Shown: one piece after another, positions 54,130 to 64,000 of the stretch
Layout: each line of letters starts with the position of its first letter
Numbering within the stretch: the stretch's first letter is position 1
DNA from: Cycas panzhihuaensis
Lineage: Eukaryota > Cycadophyta
NCBI GenBank assembly: GCA_023213395.1
Contig: CM041465.1
Coordinates: forward strand, 145,149,741-145,213,740
Direction: 5' to 3'
Length of the DNA stretch: 64,000 nucleotides
Program-made: the position numbers and the translations under genes
Notes under the pieces: generated by a model
The model's database searches: none
Told to the model about the DNA's origin: nothing
What the model saw: only the letters and a program-made list of their open reading frames with translations

Positions 54130-55010
54130 GTTCGTTCATCTTATGGCTCTACCATGAGTGTCCTTGTTTTTTGTTGAGATTTGCATTCAACATCTGTGTG
54201 TCCTGTGCACTTGTGAAATGAACAATACTTCATTGTGTTATATGCTAGCTATTGTGTGCATCGCATGGGTTGTACTTTAAAAGAAGTAGTTAAGTGGAAG
54301 GTCTAGTGAACAACTTGGGCCGTTTTTGCATCTTTGTTTCTATTTTGACAGCGAGTTGGAAAGTCGCCTCTAACATTGGAATTTGAAGTAATTCCATCTC
54401 CTATTGGAGATATGAGTACAATCCTCCAATGAATTTAACTTTCAAGATATGGTCAGGATCCTTGGCTACCAGCCTAATGTAGAGCTTTAAGAATTCATCA
54501 ATGTATTGCTGAACAAATTGCCTCGATAGTTGCATGATGTGTAACCAACATTTTGTGAGGTTATCGAGATACCCAAGTGGATAGAAATGCCCTTTAATGG
54601 TTGTTGTGAAGTCGTCCCAAGTGAAAATTGGTTGTTGCCTGAAATAGGATTGCCACCATATCAAAGCTTGTTCTGCCATGTGCACCTTGGCTACCATGAG
54701 CTTTTGTTGCTCGGTTCGTTGTTGGGTTTTGAAGTAAGCTTCCAAGCTTCGAAGCCAATCATCCAACTTATCTGCATTTAGCGTTCCATCCAAAAGTGGA
54801 TTTGAAATTTTGGCATCTAATTTGAATTGTGGTTATTGTAGAGGAATTGTGATAGGAGCTTGTTAATGCAACAATTGTTGGAACATAGCCATCATATTGT
54901 TGGCTAAGTTTTGTTGAAAGGTTTATGAATCTTGCCTTTGTTCGTGTAGTTCTTGTGTAAGAAGCTTTGAGAATTTTGGCTTGACTATCCTTCTTGGTCA
55001 CAAGACACAA
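54130..55010 (-). pseudogene. gag: C Gag
   Basis: The core is well kept at 54793-54401: LNADKLDDWLRSLEAYFKTQ, AEQALIWWQSYFRQQPIFTW and FIGGLYSYLQ. A knuckle of the type CSFHK-x-x-GH-x-x-x-x-C (YCSFHKCTGHTDVEC) lies at about 54180-54228. The N-terminal part to 55010 is broken. It forms the particle protein of C. Confidence 0.83.
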
Positions 55011-55071
55011 TTGGTGGGGTACGCCTGCCTAAGAAGGGCTTATGGCAATATGTCCACAGACTATAGAATGA

Positions 55072-55540
55072 TGTAACGTTTCTTTCACCCAATATGACAC
55101 AAAAATAGGGAAGAACGAAGCTAATTCACAGATAGTAGAATACAACTGACAAAATCTTATATAAAAATACTAGATAAAAGTATATATCCAAGCATAAATC
55201 AACTGCAATTATTAAAAAATGAGATCAAATCAATACAAAGTAGAAGTTCAAAGAGTGCCAGTACAACCTGTAAAAGTCACCAAGCCCTCCGAGGCGGGAA
55301 TCCTCCTCAGATATGCAGCCCTAAGGCCAAAAATCTACAGCTGCCCAAGGCCGAAAATGAGAAGAAGAATCTACACAAATTGATGATTGGAAGTGACCCC
55401 AAAAGTCCCTATTTATAGACGCAAAAACTAGGACTAATAGAAGTCGGCCAGAGGAAGGAGAGGGGCACCCATAATTGCTAATAGAAGTTGGCCAGAGCCA
55501 CTGCATAGAAGTCGGCTAGACTTATAACAGGGTCACTTCA
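55072..55540 (-). repeat. G 3' LTR and polypurine tract beside it
   Basis: TGAAGTGACC...GTTACA on the minus strand, pairing with 60043-60518. Directly to its right (55541-55557) a long C run reads as GGGGGGGGGGGGACT on the minus strand, the polypurine tract. Confidence 0.9.
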
Positions 55541-55589
55541 AGTCCCCCCCCCCTGCCTCCCCCACCCCACATTGAAACTGTGCTTTGCC

Positions 55590-55890
55590 CTCAAAGCACT
55601 GGTAGGTTTGGAAATTGCTTTAACCATTCGTCTTTTTCCCATGTGGCATCTTCATCATCCAAGTTCTTCCATTTGATCAAGTGTTCTTTGATTTGTCTGG
55701 ACCTAAGCGATCAAGTGCGGGTTTGCAAGATTCCTTCGAGCTCCAGTGTCATTTTTCTTTCTTTGTTTAGCTCTAGAATGGACTATGGTACTATTTTTTC
55801 CACAACTTTCTTTTTCAAACAGGAAACATGGAAAACGTTGTGAATCTTTGTGCTTTCTAGGAGTCTTAATTGCTATGCGACTTCACCTAT
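55590..55890 (-). pseudogene. pol: G chromodomain and integrase tail
   Basis: The chromodomain reads KEHLIKWKNLDDEDATWEKD (about 55625-55690), nearly the same as in A, preceded by ILQTRT*SLRSRQ with one stop. The integrase tail (GEVAxQLRLLESTKIHNVFH) lies at about 55800-55890. It would target chromatin. Confidence 0.85.
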
Positions 55891-57000
55891 TTTTGAGGTG
55901 ATTTCGTAGGGAACAAAATATCTAGACGTGAGCTTTTGGTTGCTTGTTCTCTGTAATGAAGTCTATTTGTATGGCTGAAGTCACAAAAAAACCCAGTCCC
56001 CTACTTTGAATTGTCTTTCAGAGCGCTTTAGATCGGACTGTTGCTTCATCCTATTTTGTGTCATTGCTAGATTATCTTTTAACCTGGTGATGGTCTCCTC
56101 TACTTGTTTCTGATGTTCCTCAACTGCTTGGACTCTTGATGGTTTGTTCCAGGTCAATAATGAGGGTGGTTGGTATCCATATAAAGCCTAGAAGGCCGTC
56201 ATCTTTGTTGAGGAATTATAGGTGGTGTTGTACCACCATTCTGCTAAGTGCAACAATCGGTGCCATTGTTTTTGTTTGTTTGAGCAGAAGTTCCATAAGT
56301 ATCCCTCTAAGCACTTATTGACAATCTCTGTTTGCCCATCGGTTTGTGGATGGTATGCTATGCTCATCTTGAGTTTTATACCTGCAACTTTGAAGAGATC
56401 CTGCCAAAATTTACTAGTAAACTTTGGATCACGATCACTACTAATTACCTTTGGAAACCCATGTAAGTGATGGATCTCCTTCATATATAGTTTTGCAACT
56501 TCGCTGGCCTTAGCTATTGATTTCAACTCTCTGAAGTGGCCATATTTGGTAAGGCAATCTACTATGACTAGAATTGCATCTTTTCCTTTTGAGCAGGGTA
56601 GTCTTGTTATGAAGTCCATAGATATTTCGTCCCATTTTTGTTCCGAGATTAGCAACGGATGGAGTAATCCTGGTGTTCTTATGCATTCAATCTTGTTTCT
56701 TTGGCAGGTATTGCATTTTGCCACAAACTTCTGAACATTTGTTTTTAATTCTTTCCAATAAAAAGAAGCTCTTATCTTCCTGTAAGTCTTGTCAATCCCT
56801 GTGTGGTCTGCTATAGGTGTGGAGTGAGCTTCTTGTAATATTATGCCTTTTAATGCTAATATTCTTGGAATGCAGATCTTTCCTTTTCTTACTCCCTACT
56901 ATATCTCATACAAGCCAGTTTTATCTTCACTTGTCTTGTCTATCAACTGCTTGTATTTCGGATCATTGTTGTATTCCTCCATTATTGTCTCGTGCCATAT
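55891..57000 (-). pseudogene. pol: G integrase
   Basis: The 178-codon open stretch 56724-56188 reads CNTCQRNKIE, WDEISMDFITRLPCSKGKDA, VISSDRDPKFTSKFWQDLF and AYHPQTDGQTEIVNKCLEGY. All three catalytic acidic residues are present. It extends through WWYNTTYNSSTKM. The downstream part is frame-shifted. Strand transfer of the new DNA copy is the family role. Confidence 0.88.
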
Positions 57001-58330
57001 TGGGGTAGCCACTGATATTGCTTGTAGTTCGTGACATTCTTTTGGGATCCTTGAAAGGGCATCCGCTATGACATTGTCTTTGCCCTTTTTGTATATGATA
57101 GAGAAATCAAATGATTATAGTTTGCTCAACCATTTTTGTTGTTCGTTTGACAGTGTCTTTTGACTTAAGAAATACTTGAGACTGTCGTGATCTATCCATA
57201 CTTGAAAAGGGCTCCCTAGCAAGTATTGTTTCCAGTGGTGGATTGCGTGCATTATCACTAGCATCTCTTTGCCGTAAATGGGCTTTAACTTCTCTCTGTA
57301 GTTCAATTTCCTACTTTCGTATGCTGTTGGCCTTTCATCTTGTAATAAGACGGTTCCTGTGCCAAACCCTAATGCATCGCATTCCAAGATGAATGGTTTT
57401 GAAAAATTTGGGATTGCTAAGACTGGGGCTCTTACCATTGCGCTCTTTAGTTCTTTAGAGGCATTGTTGGCCATTTCGTTCCATGCGAAGGTGTCCTTCT
57501 TAGTTAGGTCCGTTAGTGGAGCTGTTATGTTGGCGTATCCTTTTATGAATTTCCTGAGATACCCTGCTGCTCCTGGAAAACTACGAACCCCTGTGACGTT
57601 CCTTGGTGTTGGCCAATCTACTATCGCCTGGACCTTCTTGGGGTCAACCTTGATTCCCTCTGGAGTAATTATATGACTGAGGTACTCAAGTTCCTATTGG
57701 CTAAATGAGCATTTTTTCTTGTTCGCACAAAATAATCCTTTTGCTAAGACTTCTAGGACCAGTTTGAGGTGTTTTAAGTGTTCGCTCCATGTTTTGTTGT
57801 AGATGAGGATGTCATCGAAAAAAATTAGTACGAATCTCCTTAAAAATTCCTTAAATGTGGAATTCATAGTGGCCTGAAATGTTGCTGGAGCGTCGGTTAG
57901 GCCTCTTTTATCTGAATCTGATGATATCTAGATCGAAGGTCGATCTTGGAGAAGTACTTTGCCCCATGTATTTCGTCCAGCAAGTCGTCGATCCTGGGAA
58001 TAGGATATCTATTCTTTATAGTTAACTTGCTTAATCCTCTATAATCTATGCACATCCTGACTGTCCCGTCTTTCTTGGGGTTGATTACCACTGGGGATGC
58101 GAACGGGTTTATGCTGCTTTGGATATGGCCTTGTGCGAGTAATTCCCTCGTTATGTTCTCGATCTCTTTCCTCATGTGGTACGGGTGCCTGTACGGCCTT
58201 ATGTTCACTGGCGCAGCTCCTGGAATTAAATCAATTGCGTGCTGACTTTCTCTTGATGGAGGTAACCTTTTTCGGTTCTTTGAATACTTGTTTATAGTCA
58301 TCCAAGATGTGCTGGATCTCTATTGGTATT
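57001..58330 (-). pseudogene. pol: G reverse transcriptase and RNase H
   Basis: 58301-57897 gives [40 protein letters not shown] and [19 protein letters not shown]. The box reads FFDDILIY near 57808-57835, intact. PTPRNVTGVRSFPGAAGYLR, FILECDALGFGTGTVLLQDE and WIDHDSLKYFLSQK give connection and RNase H down to 57115. Frame breaks lie near 57900 and 57690. Confidence 0.88.
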
Positions 58331-58479
58331 TTTTGGATTTCAATCTTGTGGCATGATACTATGTATGTGGATGCTTTTTCCGCATAATTTTTTCCATTCC
58401 ATGAGACGATACTAGTTGCGTTGGTGGATTTTTGGGTTCCTGTAGTGTATGTTTTGTGTTGTTTATTCAGAAACACATG

Positions 58480-59417
58480 ACCCTGGTCACATAGTTGGTG
58501 ACTATATTCCCTAAGGTCTGCAACCATTGTACCCTTAGTACTACATTGACTCCTCTTATCTGCATCGCAAACATGTTGGAATTCAAAGGATACTCACCAA
58601 TTTTCAAGTTGATGTTTCTACAGAACCCTCCACAAGGCACTGCCTTCCCATTAGCAATTAAGACTTGGAAGGTTTTTAATGGTTCCACCCTTATTCCTAA
58701 CTTCTATGATGTTGGTCTATTGATAAGGTTGTGGGTGCTCCCACTATCCACCAATACCGCTATTGGGGCTCCTTTCAGCATCCCTTCGAATCGTATTGTT
58801 TGAGGTGTCATGCTTTGTCCTCTTATGGCCTGCAGAGAAATTTGAACATTCTTTGTATCAACTTCCAGTAATTCATCTAGTTTGGCTTCAACTTGTTCAT
58901 TGTCGTCTTCCTCCTCTGGTACTGCGTCTTCTTCTGTTTGTTTTGATATCTTTAGTTCTTCGTTATTTAACATGAACAGTTTCTTACCTGGGCACTGGTG
59001 CTCCCTGTTCCATTTTCCTTTGCATTTAAAGCAGGTGCCTTTCTTTATGTGTTCCTCACGCGCAGGGTTTTCCATTGTACTTTTGATTGTGAGAGGGGCA
59101 TCCGATTTGACCCCTAATCTTTTCCAATTTGCAATAAGTGGTGGTGCCATTTTTGTTCTGTGCACAAAAGTTGGCCTGGTTTCTTTGAGTTCAACTTCAA
59201 CACATCTGCCATGTTTTATAATTTCTTCCAATGCTCTGTGTTGTTGTGCTAGCACCCAGAATCTTATAGGTGCCTTAAGACCACTTATATATGTCTCCCT
59301 AAGGCATTCTTGGGGAATATTTAACGTTATCATGTATTGTAGCATCTGGAATTGTTCGGTATATTCTTGAACGGATCCGGTCTGCTGTAATCTTGTTAGT
59401 TGGGCGAAATAATCCAT
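58480..59417 (-). pseudogene. gag-pol: G Gag and protease
   Basis: The 237-codon open stretch 59417-58704 starts MDYFAQLTRLQQTGSVQEYT. The zinc knuckle CFKCKGKWNREHQC lies at about 58992-59036, then an acidic linker and the protease motif VLVDSGSTHNLINRPTS. The protease continues to about 58480 (GGFCRNINLKIGEYPLN, GVNVVLRVQWLQTLGNIV). Gag N-terminal sequence between 59417 and about 59960 is broken. Confidence 0.87.
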
Positions 59418-60025
59418 GGCCCGCGAGTCTTCGTATTGATTGATAATTGCTGCTCGAAAGTTTCTCCATTCTTGTTGCTGTCTTTTTCCACCAATAATAT
59501 CAGTTTAGGGCTCGTCCATGTAGATGCAGGGAGGTGATGGGGACCATCTCCGTCTCCGGTGGCTGGTTAACTGTGAAGTACGATTCCATTTAGAGTAGCC
59601 ATGCTCTTATGTCCCATGTTCTTTCTGGGTCAAATTTCTCCAGTGCGATCTTCGTGTTTGTTGGGATTCCATGTGGTCTCATATTTCTTCGTTGAAAAAT
59701 GAATCCCTCTTTAAATCTACCTTCCTAGTTTGCCTAGTCTACATCTTGATCTAAATCTCGGTCTTGTTCTATTTTTGGTTGGGCTATTTCTTGTTTTTCT
59801 AACCTTAAGGTTCTTGATCTGTTGTATAAGTTCCTGCATGACTGATGTCATGGTCTCTGCTATTTGTTCCTCAGACTCTTGGGATCTCGACATTCTGTAT
59901 GGCGATCTGATTTTCCTGGATCTTAATTCTGTCTCAGTCCTTTTCGAATTTCTCAGGTGGGAAGGTGGGTCAAAATTTCCTTCCCCTTGGTGAAAAAAAA
60001 TTTCCTTAAAATCCTGCTTCAGAAT

Positions 60026-60040
60026 GAAGCTCTGATACCA
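60026..60040 (-). promoter_or_regulatory. G primer-binding site (tRNA-iMet type)
   Basis: On the minus strand TGGTATCAGAGCTTC lies two bases from the LTR end. Confidence 0.9.
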
Positions 60041-60042
60041 CT

Positions 60043-60518
60043 TGTAATGTTTTTTTCACCCAATATGACATAGAAGTAGGACAGAACGAAGCTAATTCAC
60101 AGATAGTAGAATACAATTGGCAAAATCTTATATTAAAATACCAGATAAAAGTATATATCCAAGTATAAATCAATTAAAATTATTGAAAAATGAGATCAAA
60201 TCGATACAAAATACAAAGTAGAAGTTCAAAGAGTATCAGTACAACCTGTAAAAGTCACCAAGCCCTTCGAGGCAGGAATCCTCCTCAGATATGTAGCCCT
60301 AAGGCCGAAAATCTACAGCTGCCCAAGGCCGAAAATGAGAAGAAGAATCTGCACAAATTGATAATTGGAAGTGACCCCAAAAGTCCCTATTTATAGACGC
60401 AAAAACTAGGACTAATAGAAGTCGGCTAGAGTAAGGAGAGGTGCACCCATAATTGCTAATAGATGTTGCCCACAGCCATTGTATAGAAGTCAGCCAGACT
60501 TATAACAGGGTCGCTTCA
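60043..60518 (-). repeat. G 5' LTR
   Basis: 476 bp, TGAAGCGACC...CATTACA on the minus strand, pairing with 55072-55540. A TATAAATAGGG box lies near 60390. Confidence 0.9.
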
Positions 60519-61347
60519 ATGTAGAAGGGGTATATGTCTACTTGGGTGGTTGAGGTAAGCTTTCCTATGAAAGGTTTATGGTTGTATGCTCATAACCCTT
60601 CTTTTCTCCCTTTTATTTTTTTCCTTTATAATATTAGATAGACTACAAGTGTGAGTGATTGACACTTAGTGACTACAAGGCTCAATACAAAAGAAAAGGG
60701 GAAAAAATACAAAAAGGTAAACCTTTAAAAGTCTTAAACCTTCATTTAAATGATTAAATTACTTTGAAAAAGGTAAACTAAGGTTATAAGGTTCAATTTA
60801 ATCTACAATATATCAAAAGTATTCCTTGTTTTATAACCCAAAGGTACAAAACATTATAAGGCTGAAAATTATTTTTTCAACAGTCCTGCAGTCAAATAGA
60901 TTTTTGATCCTTCAAATGTAGATTCTGAGCAAGCTAGATGTCTGAATGCTTTCAAACTTTGCAGGCAAGTCTGTCAAGCAGCGACGATCAAGATGAGTAC
61001 CCATGTGCTAGGATTCTATCAATTAGAGAGCAGTTGAGCTCATATTCAATCTTTCTAAGGGCACACGACAGTCAAGCGAGTCTTGTGCTCAAAAATTCAA
61101 TTGAGAACCCCTAACCCTTTGATTTGCAAATCGAAATAGATTGTGAGGAAATTTAGAGGAATTGCGACTATCAATCAATGAAGAAATCTGAGTGTCCGTG
61201 CGAGGTCAAGGTCAAGACGGAGTCGCAGGTCCGCTCATAGCCACAAATGAAGCACACACGATTGAGAGCGAATGAAGCACAATGAGCCACTAGAGAGGAT
61301 ACTATAGAGAAATCACCTGAAAAACTGATATCTCATCAAAGAAATCT
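60519..61347 (-). other. C 5' leader
   Basis: AT-rich, non-coding sequence between the C primer site and the G insertion. I find no gene or repeat pair in it. Confidence 0.6.
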
Positions 61348-61360
61348 GGCTCTGATACCA
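61348..61360 (-). promoter_or_regulatory. C primer-binding site (tRNA-iMet type)
   Basis: On the minus strand TGGTATCAGAGCC follows the LTR end ACATCA by two bases. Confidence 0.9.
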
Positions 61361-61362
61361 AT

Positions 61363-61609
61363 TGATGTGAGAACATCAAGAGGAGAGTGGGAAGAAGAGA
61401 GCACTGAGAGGGAATAATGCAAACTCTAAAGTGTGTATTCCATTGAATCCTTCAAGGATATATATATGAGCGAGAGATTCGCATGATGGACACTTGTTTT
61501 CCATGCATTGCATGCTTTACATTCTATTTGTACATTAAAGAATAAGGAAAGAATGAAGAATAAAGAAGGAAAGAAAAAAGAATAAAAAATATTTTATGAC
61601 TACTCATCA
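61363..61609 (-). repeat. C 5' LTR
   Basis: 247 bp with TGATGAGTAG...ACATCA ends on the minus strand. It pairs with 34337-34568. The extra length comes mainly from an AAGGAAAGAAAAAAGAAT-like insertion near 61567-61585. Confidence 0.88.
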
Positions 61610-62000
61610 TGTAGGCTTGTACTGCGCTGGTTTGCTATAAATGCATAAGTTGGGCAAAGTAGTTTGTGTTTCATGTGTACTCATATTGTTCTATTAGGGA
61701 TGCCTTCTAAGAAATCCCAATTGTAATGTTCTGTATCTTGATAGATTCTATTCCACCAATGGAACCACTTAAGTGCTTTCCCACATAAATGAACAGATTC
61801 CACTAAAATTCTGTCTTTCGTTGATCCAATGTTCATCTTAATATATATTATCATTTGGATTATTCAACTGTGAATGTCTTTTGACTTTTTTGGATTGAAC
61901 TTTTCCAAAAGGAATTTGGTATTCTTGAGCCCTTGGTTTGGTTTGCCTTGCCAATCCTCCCGATCCCTTTCTCGAAAAAATTCTTCTCTTTTGTGCGATG
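61610..62000 (-). pseudogene. gag: H gag N-terminal part
   Basis: On the minus strand FAQLMHL*QTSAVQAY near 61612-61655 corresponds to YFAQLTRLQQTGSVQEY in G, and it joins the piece at 34336. Further right the gag start region resembles 18660-18800 of A. It is cut off near 62000 by the LTR-like fragment J, so the H leader and 5' LTR are missing here. Confidence 0.78.
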
Positions 62001-62002
62001 GT

Positions 62003-62165
62003 TCTATTAGAACCTTTATGTTTTCTTGTTATGTATTAATTATGCACTTTACATTTAAGTGTTCACACTTTTCTTAGTGTTGTAACATGTTGTGACTTAA
62101 GGGTTAATGACCCCCTTCCCCCTCTTTTGGCATGTTTGCACAAGTGCATGCATGATCAACACTTG
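62003..62165 (+). repeat. LTR-like fragment J, right copy
   Basis: TTAGAACCTTTATGTTTTC opens a stretch collinear with 13727-13925 in the same orientation. The start TG is replaced by TA. Downstream similarity fades after the CATGCATG words. Confidence 0.55.
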
Positions 62166-63250
62166 TTGCTCACGCAATGATTGTTGAGGCACATTTTGTT
62201 ATGATTATCGAATGTTATGTTAACAAAAGGGATTAGTTGCGTCAAGTAGTTGGAAGTCATTACAAGTGTTATTCCAAAAATATATATATGTAGTAAAAGA
62301 AGATAGGGGGGGCATTGGATGTTGCACATCCTAACACTGTGCATGGTACAAAACTAGTGTGGGATGACCATCTCTTACTCTATTGTACATGATCTTGGTG
62401 TTGTAATCAGTTTTGGATATAGTGTAATAAAAATACTGATTTACATACATCCTGTAATTAAATTTGGCATGGAATATTGTACATATGATGATACTGTGTT
62501 GATGTTACCATGTTGTGAATATTGCCAACTTTCTCTTCCTAAAAGAACCCGTAAATACTAAATCAATATATGGCACCATTGTCGATCTAGGAATGAGACT
62601 AGATGGAGTAACGCATTGATAACAAGTTAGGTACATATGACGATCCAAAATCAGTACGGAAACCAATCGTCACTAGGAGAATTGATATGGGTCCAATTCA
62701 CTAATGTAGATCTTTAGATTATTAATGAATTGAAATCTTTCTTACTATGACAAGGTCTTATCGCATATTATCTCAATAATATCATAGTCTAGGAGCCAAT
62801 AATGCTCGCCAACATTTTGGACCTTTCAGTCCTAATGCCTAGTTTCGAACAATCGACGTATGTTTTTAAGCATACAAATGAGACAGACCAACAATTGCAA
62901 GTAAGAAGATCTGCTTGAATACGTACATCGAGACAATAGAAGTCCAAGATATTAACACAAATTGGTTGGTCGATCATAAATTGAGTGTGACAAATGTGGT
63001 GAACCTAAGATCAACAACATGGGCCCAGCCTAGATTTAAAAGATATTGTGGAAGCATTTGCCCACTTAAGCCTATAGGAGCGAGAGCAATCCTCAATCAA
63101 TAGAGCTATGTAAGAATAAGAACATACAAGCCCTAAGCAAAATGGGCCCTATTCGGGAAATATTATGAATGAAAAAGAAAGAATTAAAAGAATGACTTTA
63201 AACAACATAGGTTGTCATAACTAAGGCACGCAAGATCACCAATAAAACCG
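62166..63250. other. Unassigned stretch before a gag gene
   Basis: No domain or repeat pair is visible. Given the gag that begins at 63251, part of this could be the LTR and leader of that element, but no second LTR is in the window. Confidence 0.35.
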
Positions 63251-64000
63251 TTGATATCAACGATGCTGACATCCAAGGGTACAAAGCAAAAATTACCAAC
63301 ATTTAATGGTAAAGTAAATGAAGATCCAACTCAACATTGTAACATGTGTGAAACGATATGGATGGCAAACGATGAGACGAATAAAGATCATTGGTTGCAA
63401 GCATTTATGGCAATCCTACAAGATATTGCGAATGACTGGTTTAAAGAATTCGACGAAGGGCATTTTACAAAATGGACCAACTTGTGTGAAACCTTTGAGA
63501 AGGAATTTAGACTTTTGCGAGACGATAGCAAAGTAGTGGATCAAACATACAGTCTTAAACAAGAAGTCAAGGAGACAGTTAGAAGCTATAATACTAAATT
63601 GAAAAGCCTAATCTAGAAGATGGGAAGCAAAGTAACCAACGGGTTGAGGAAAAGATGGCTTTTAGAAGGGTTACTCCCAAGATATTGAAGGAAACTTCGA
63701 GTAGTTCTCCCTGCATCATATCAAGAGGTGGTTGATCAGGTAATGAGTCTCGAAATCAAGGACAAATCAGAAGCATGGCATCAGGATAAAACTATGGAAG
63801 TAGAAGCTAAAGAGGAATCTTCTATTGAAGCATTAAGAGAATATTCGATGTGAATGATGGAGGACTTCACACAACAACAATTGAAAGAATGATGACAAAT
63901 ATGGTGCATCAGGTGTAAAACAAAAGGTCATATGGAGTCAGAATGCTCAAAAAGTCAAATTTTTAAATATTGTCACATCTGCAAAATGAATAACCATGAT
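63251..64000 (+). pseudogene. gag: Element M: Gypsy Gag running off the right edge
   Basis: The open stretch 63251-63616 reads KLPTFNGKVNEDPTQHCNMC and NDWFKEFDEGHFTKWTNLCE then FEKEFRLL, the gag-core W pattern. After a TAG the frame goes on, with stops, to two zinc knuckles: CIRCKTKGHMESEC at about 63907-63948 and the start of CHICKMNNHD at the window end. The paired knuckles resemble B. Protease and beyond lie outside the window. Confidence 0.8.

Larger units (their letters stand above)
55072..60518 (-). mobile_element. Element G: chromodomain Gypsy retrotransposon in the C leader
   Basis: It is the minus-strand sister of A, full length, with LTRs of 469 and 476 bp, primer site, gag, protease, reverse transcriptase, RNase H, integrase, chromodomain and polypurine tract. 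Flanks AATGA and ATGTA do not give a clean duplication. Catalytic residues of reverse transcriptase and integrase are kept, in contrast with A, but stops and frameshifts are present. Confidence 0.92.
34337..61609 (-). mobile_element. Element C: 27-kb nested Gypsy insertion in H gag
   Basis: The outer LTRs (34337-34568 and 61363-61609) are alike. The flanks are TGTAT and TGTAG, a duplication with one difference, and the H gag phrase around VQAYTKQF reads through when the insertion is removed. C's own coding parts are 34583-37035 (pol) and 53089-55010 (reverse transcriptase start, protease, gag). D, E with F, and G account for the rest. C ends with the EDKL-like tail of chromodomain-lineage elements. 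Confidence 0.88.

Noticed and set aside
55541-55562. A long C run as a simple repeat or assembly artefact
   Set aside because: It lies exactly beside the G 3' LTR and corresponds to the G-rich polypurine tract also seen in A.
55067-60523. A target duplication for G (AATGA against ATGTA)
   Set aside because: The match needs a one-base shift into the LTR end plus a mismatch, so I do not claim it.

Overview
The window looks like intergenic heterochromatin from a large-genome seed plant, a gymnosperm being plausible but not proven. It holds Ty1/Copia and Ty3/Gypsy LTR retrotransposons, including chromodomain elements with tRNA-iMet primer sites, stacked inside one another. I see no convincing host gene, rRNA, tRNA, CRISPR array or bacterial feature. 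Nearly all coding sequence is decayed gag and pol, broken by stops and frameshifts.

Layout, left to right. 1-961: a minus-strand LTR of the same Gypsy family as element B, whose body lies off the left edge. 965-5999: Copia-1 (plus), without its 5' LTR. 5999-10400: element K, a plus-strand Gypsy fragment (RNase H, integrase, an extra 3' open region, then a short-motif array). 10900-13080: a minus-strand Gypsy pol fragment and a plus-strand gag fragment. 13.9-62.0 kb: a nest built on one minus-strand chromovirus, H. H pol lies at 14.4-17.6 kb. H gag and protease are cut by A (17633-23391, chromovirus, plus, duplication TATAG), B (23516-33886, Gypsy, plus, duplication CTGAG) and C (34337-61609, Gypsy, minus, duplication TGTAT/TGTAG). 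C contains D (37039-41378, short LTR element, duplication GTGGA), E (41384-53088, LTR element without recognisable pol, itself holding Copia element F at 43624-51418) and G (55072-60518, chromovirus, minus). The deepest stack is H > C > E > F. 62.0-64.0 kb: an LTR-like fragment, then the start of another plus-strand Gypsy gag that runs off the right edge.

Within each element the usual division of labour can be read. The LTR carries the promoter and polyadenylation signals, gag the particle protein with zinc knuckles, and pol the protease, reverse transcriptase, RNase H and integrase. A, G and H also have a chromodomain that would direct insertion to chromatin. D and E lack recognisable pol and would have needed enzymes from other elements.

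The most unusual features are in B: two gag-core-like modules between protease and reverse transcriptase, a long extra open region after integrase, and a roughly 65-bp tandem array built on GTAC-centred words that also fill its LTRs. Other points are the unexplained 245 bp at the left end of A, the rearranged C/E junction, and the open frames carried by D and E. All matches were made by eye, so boundaries given to the base are reliable only where direct repeats or LTR ends are cited.
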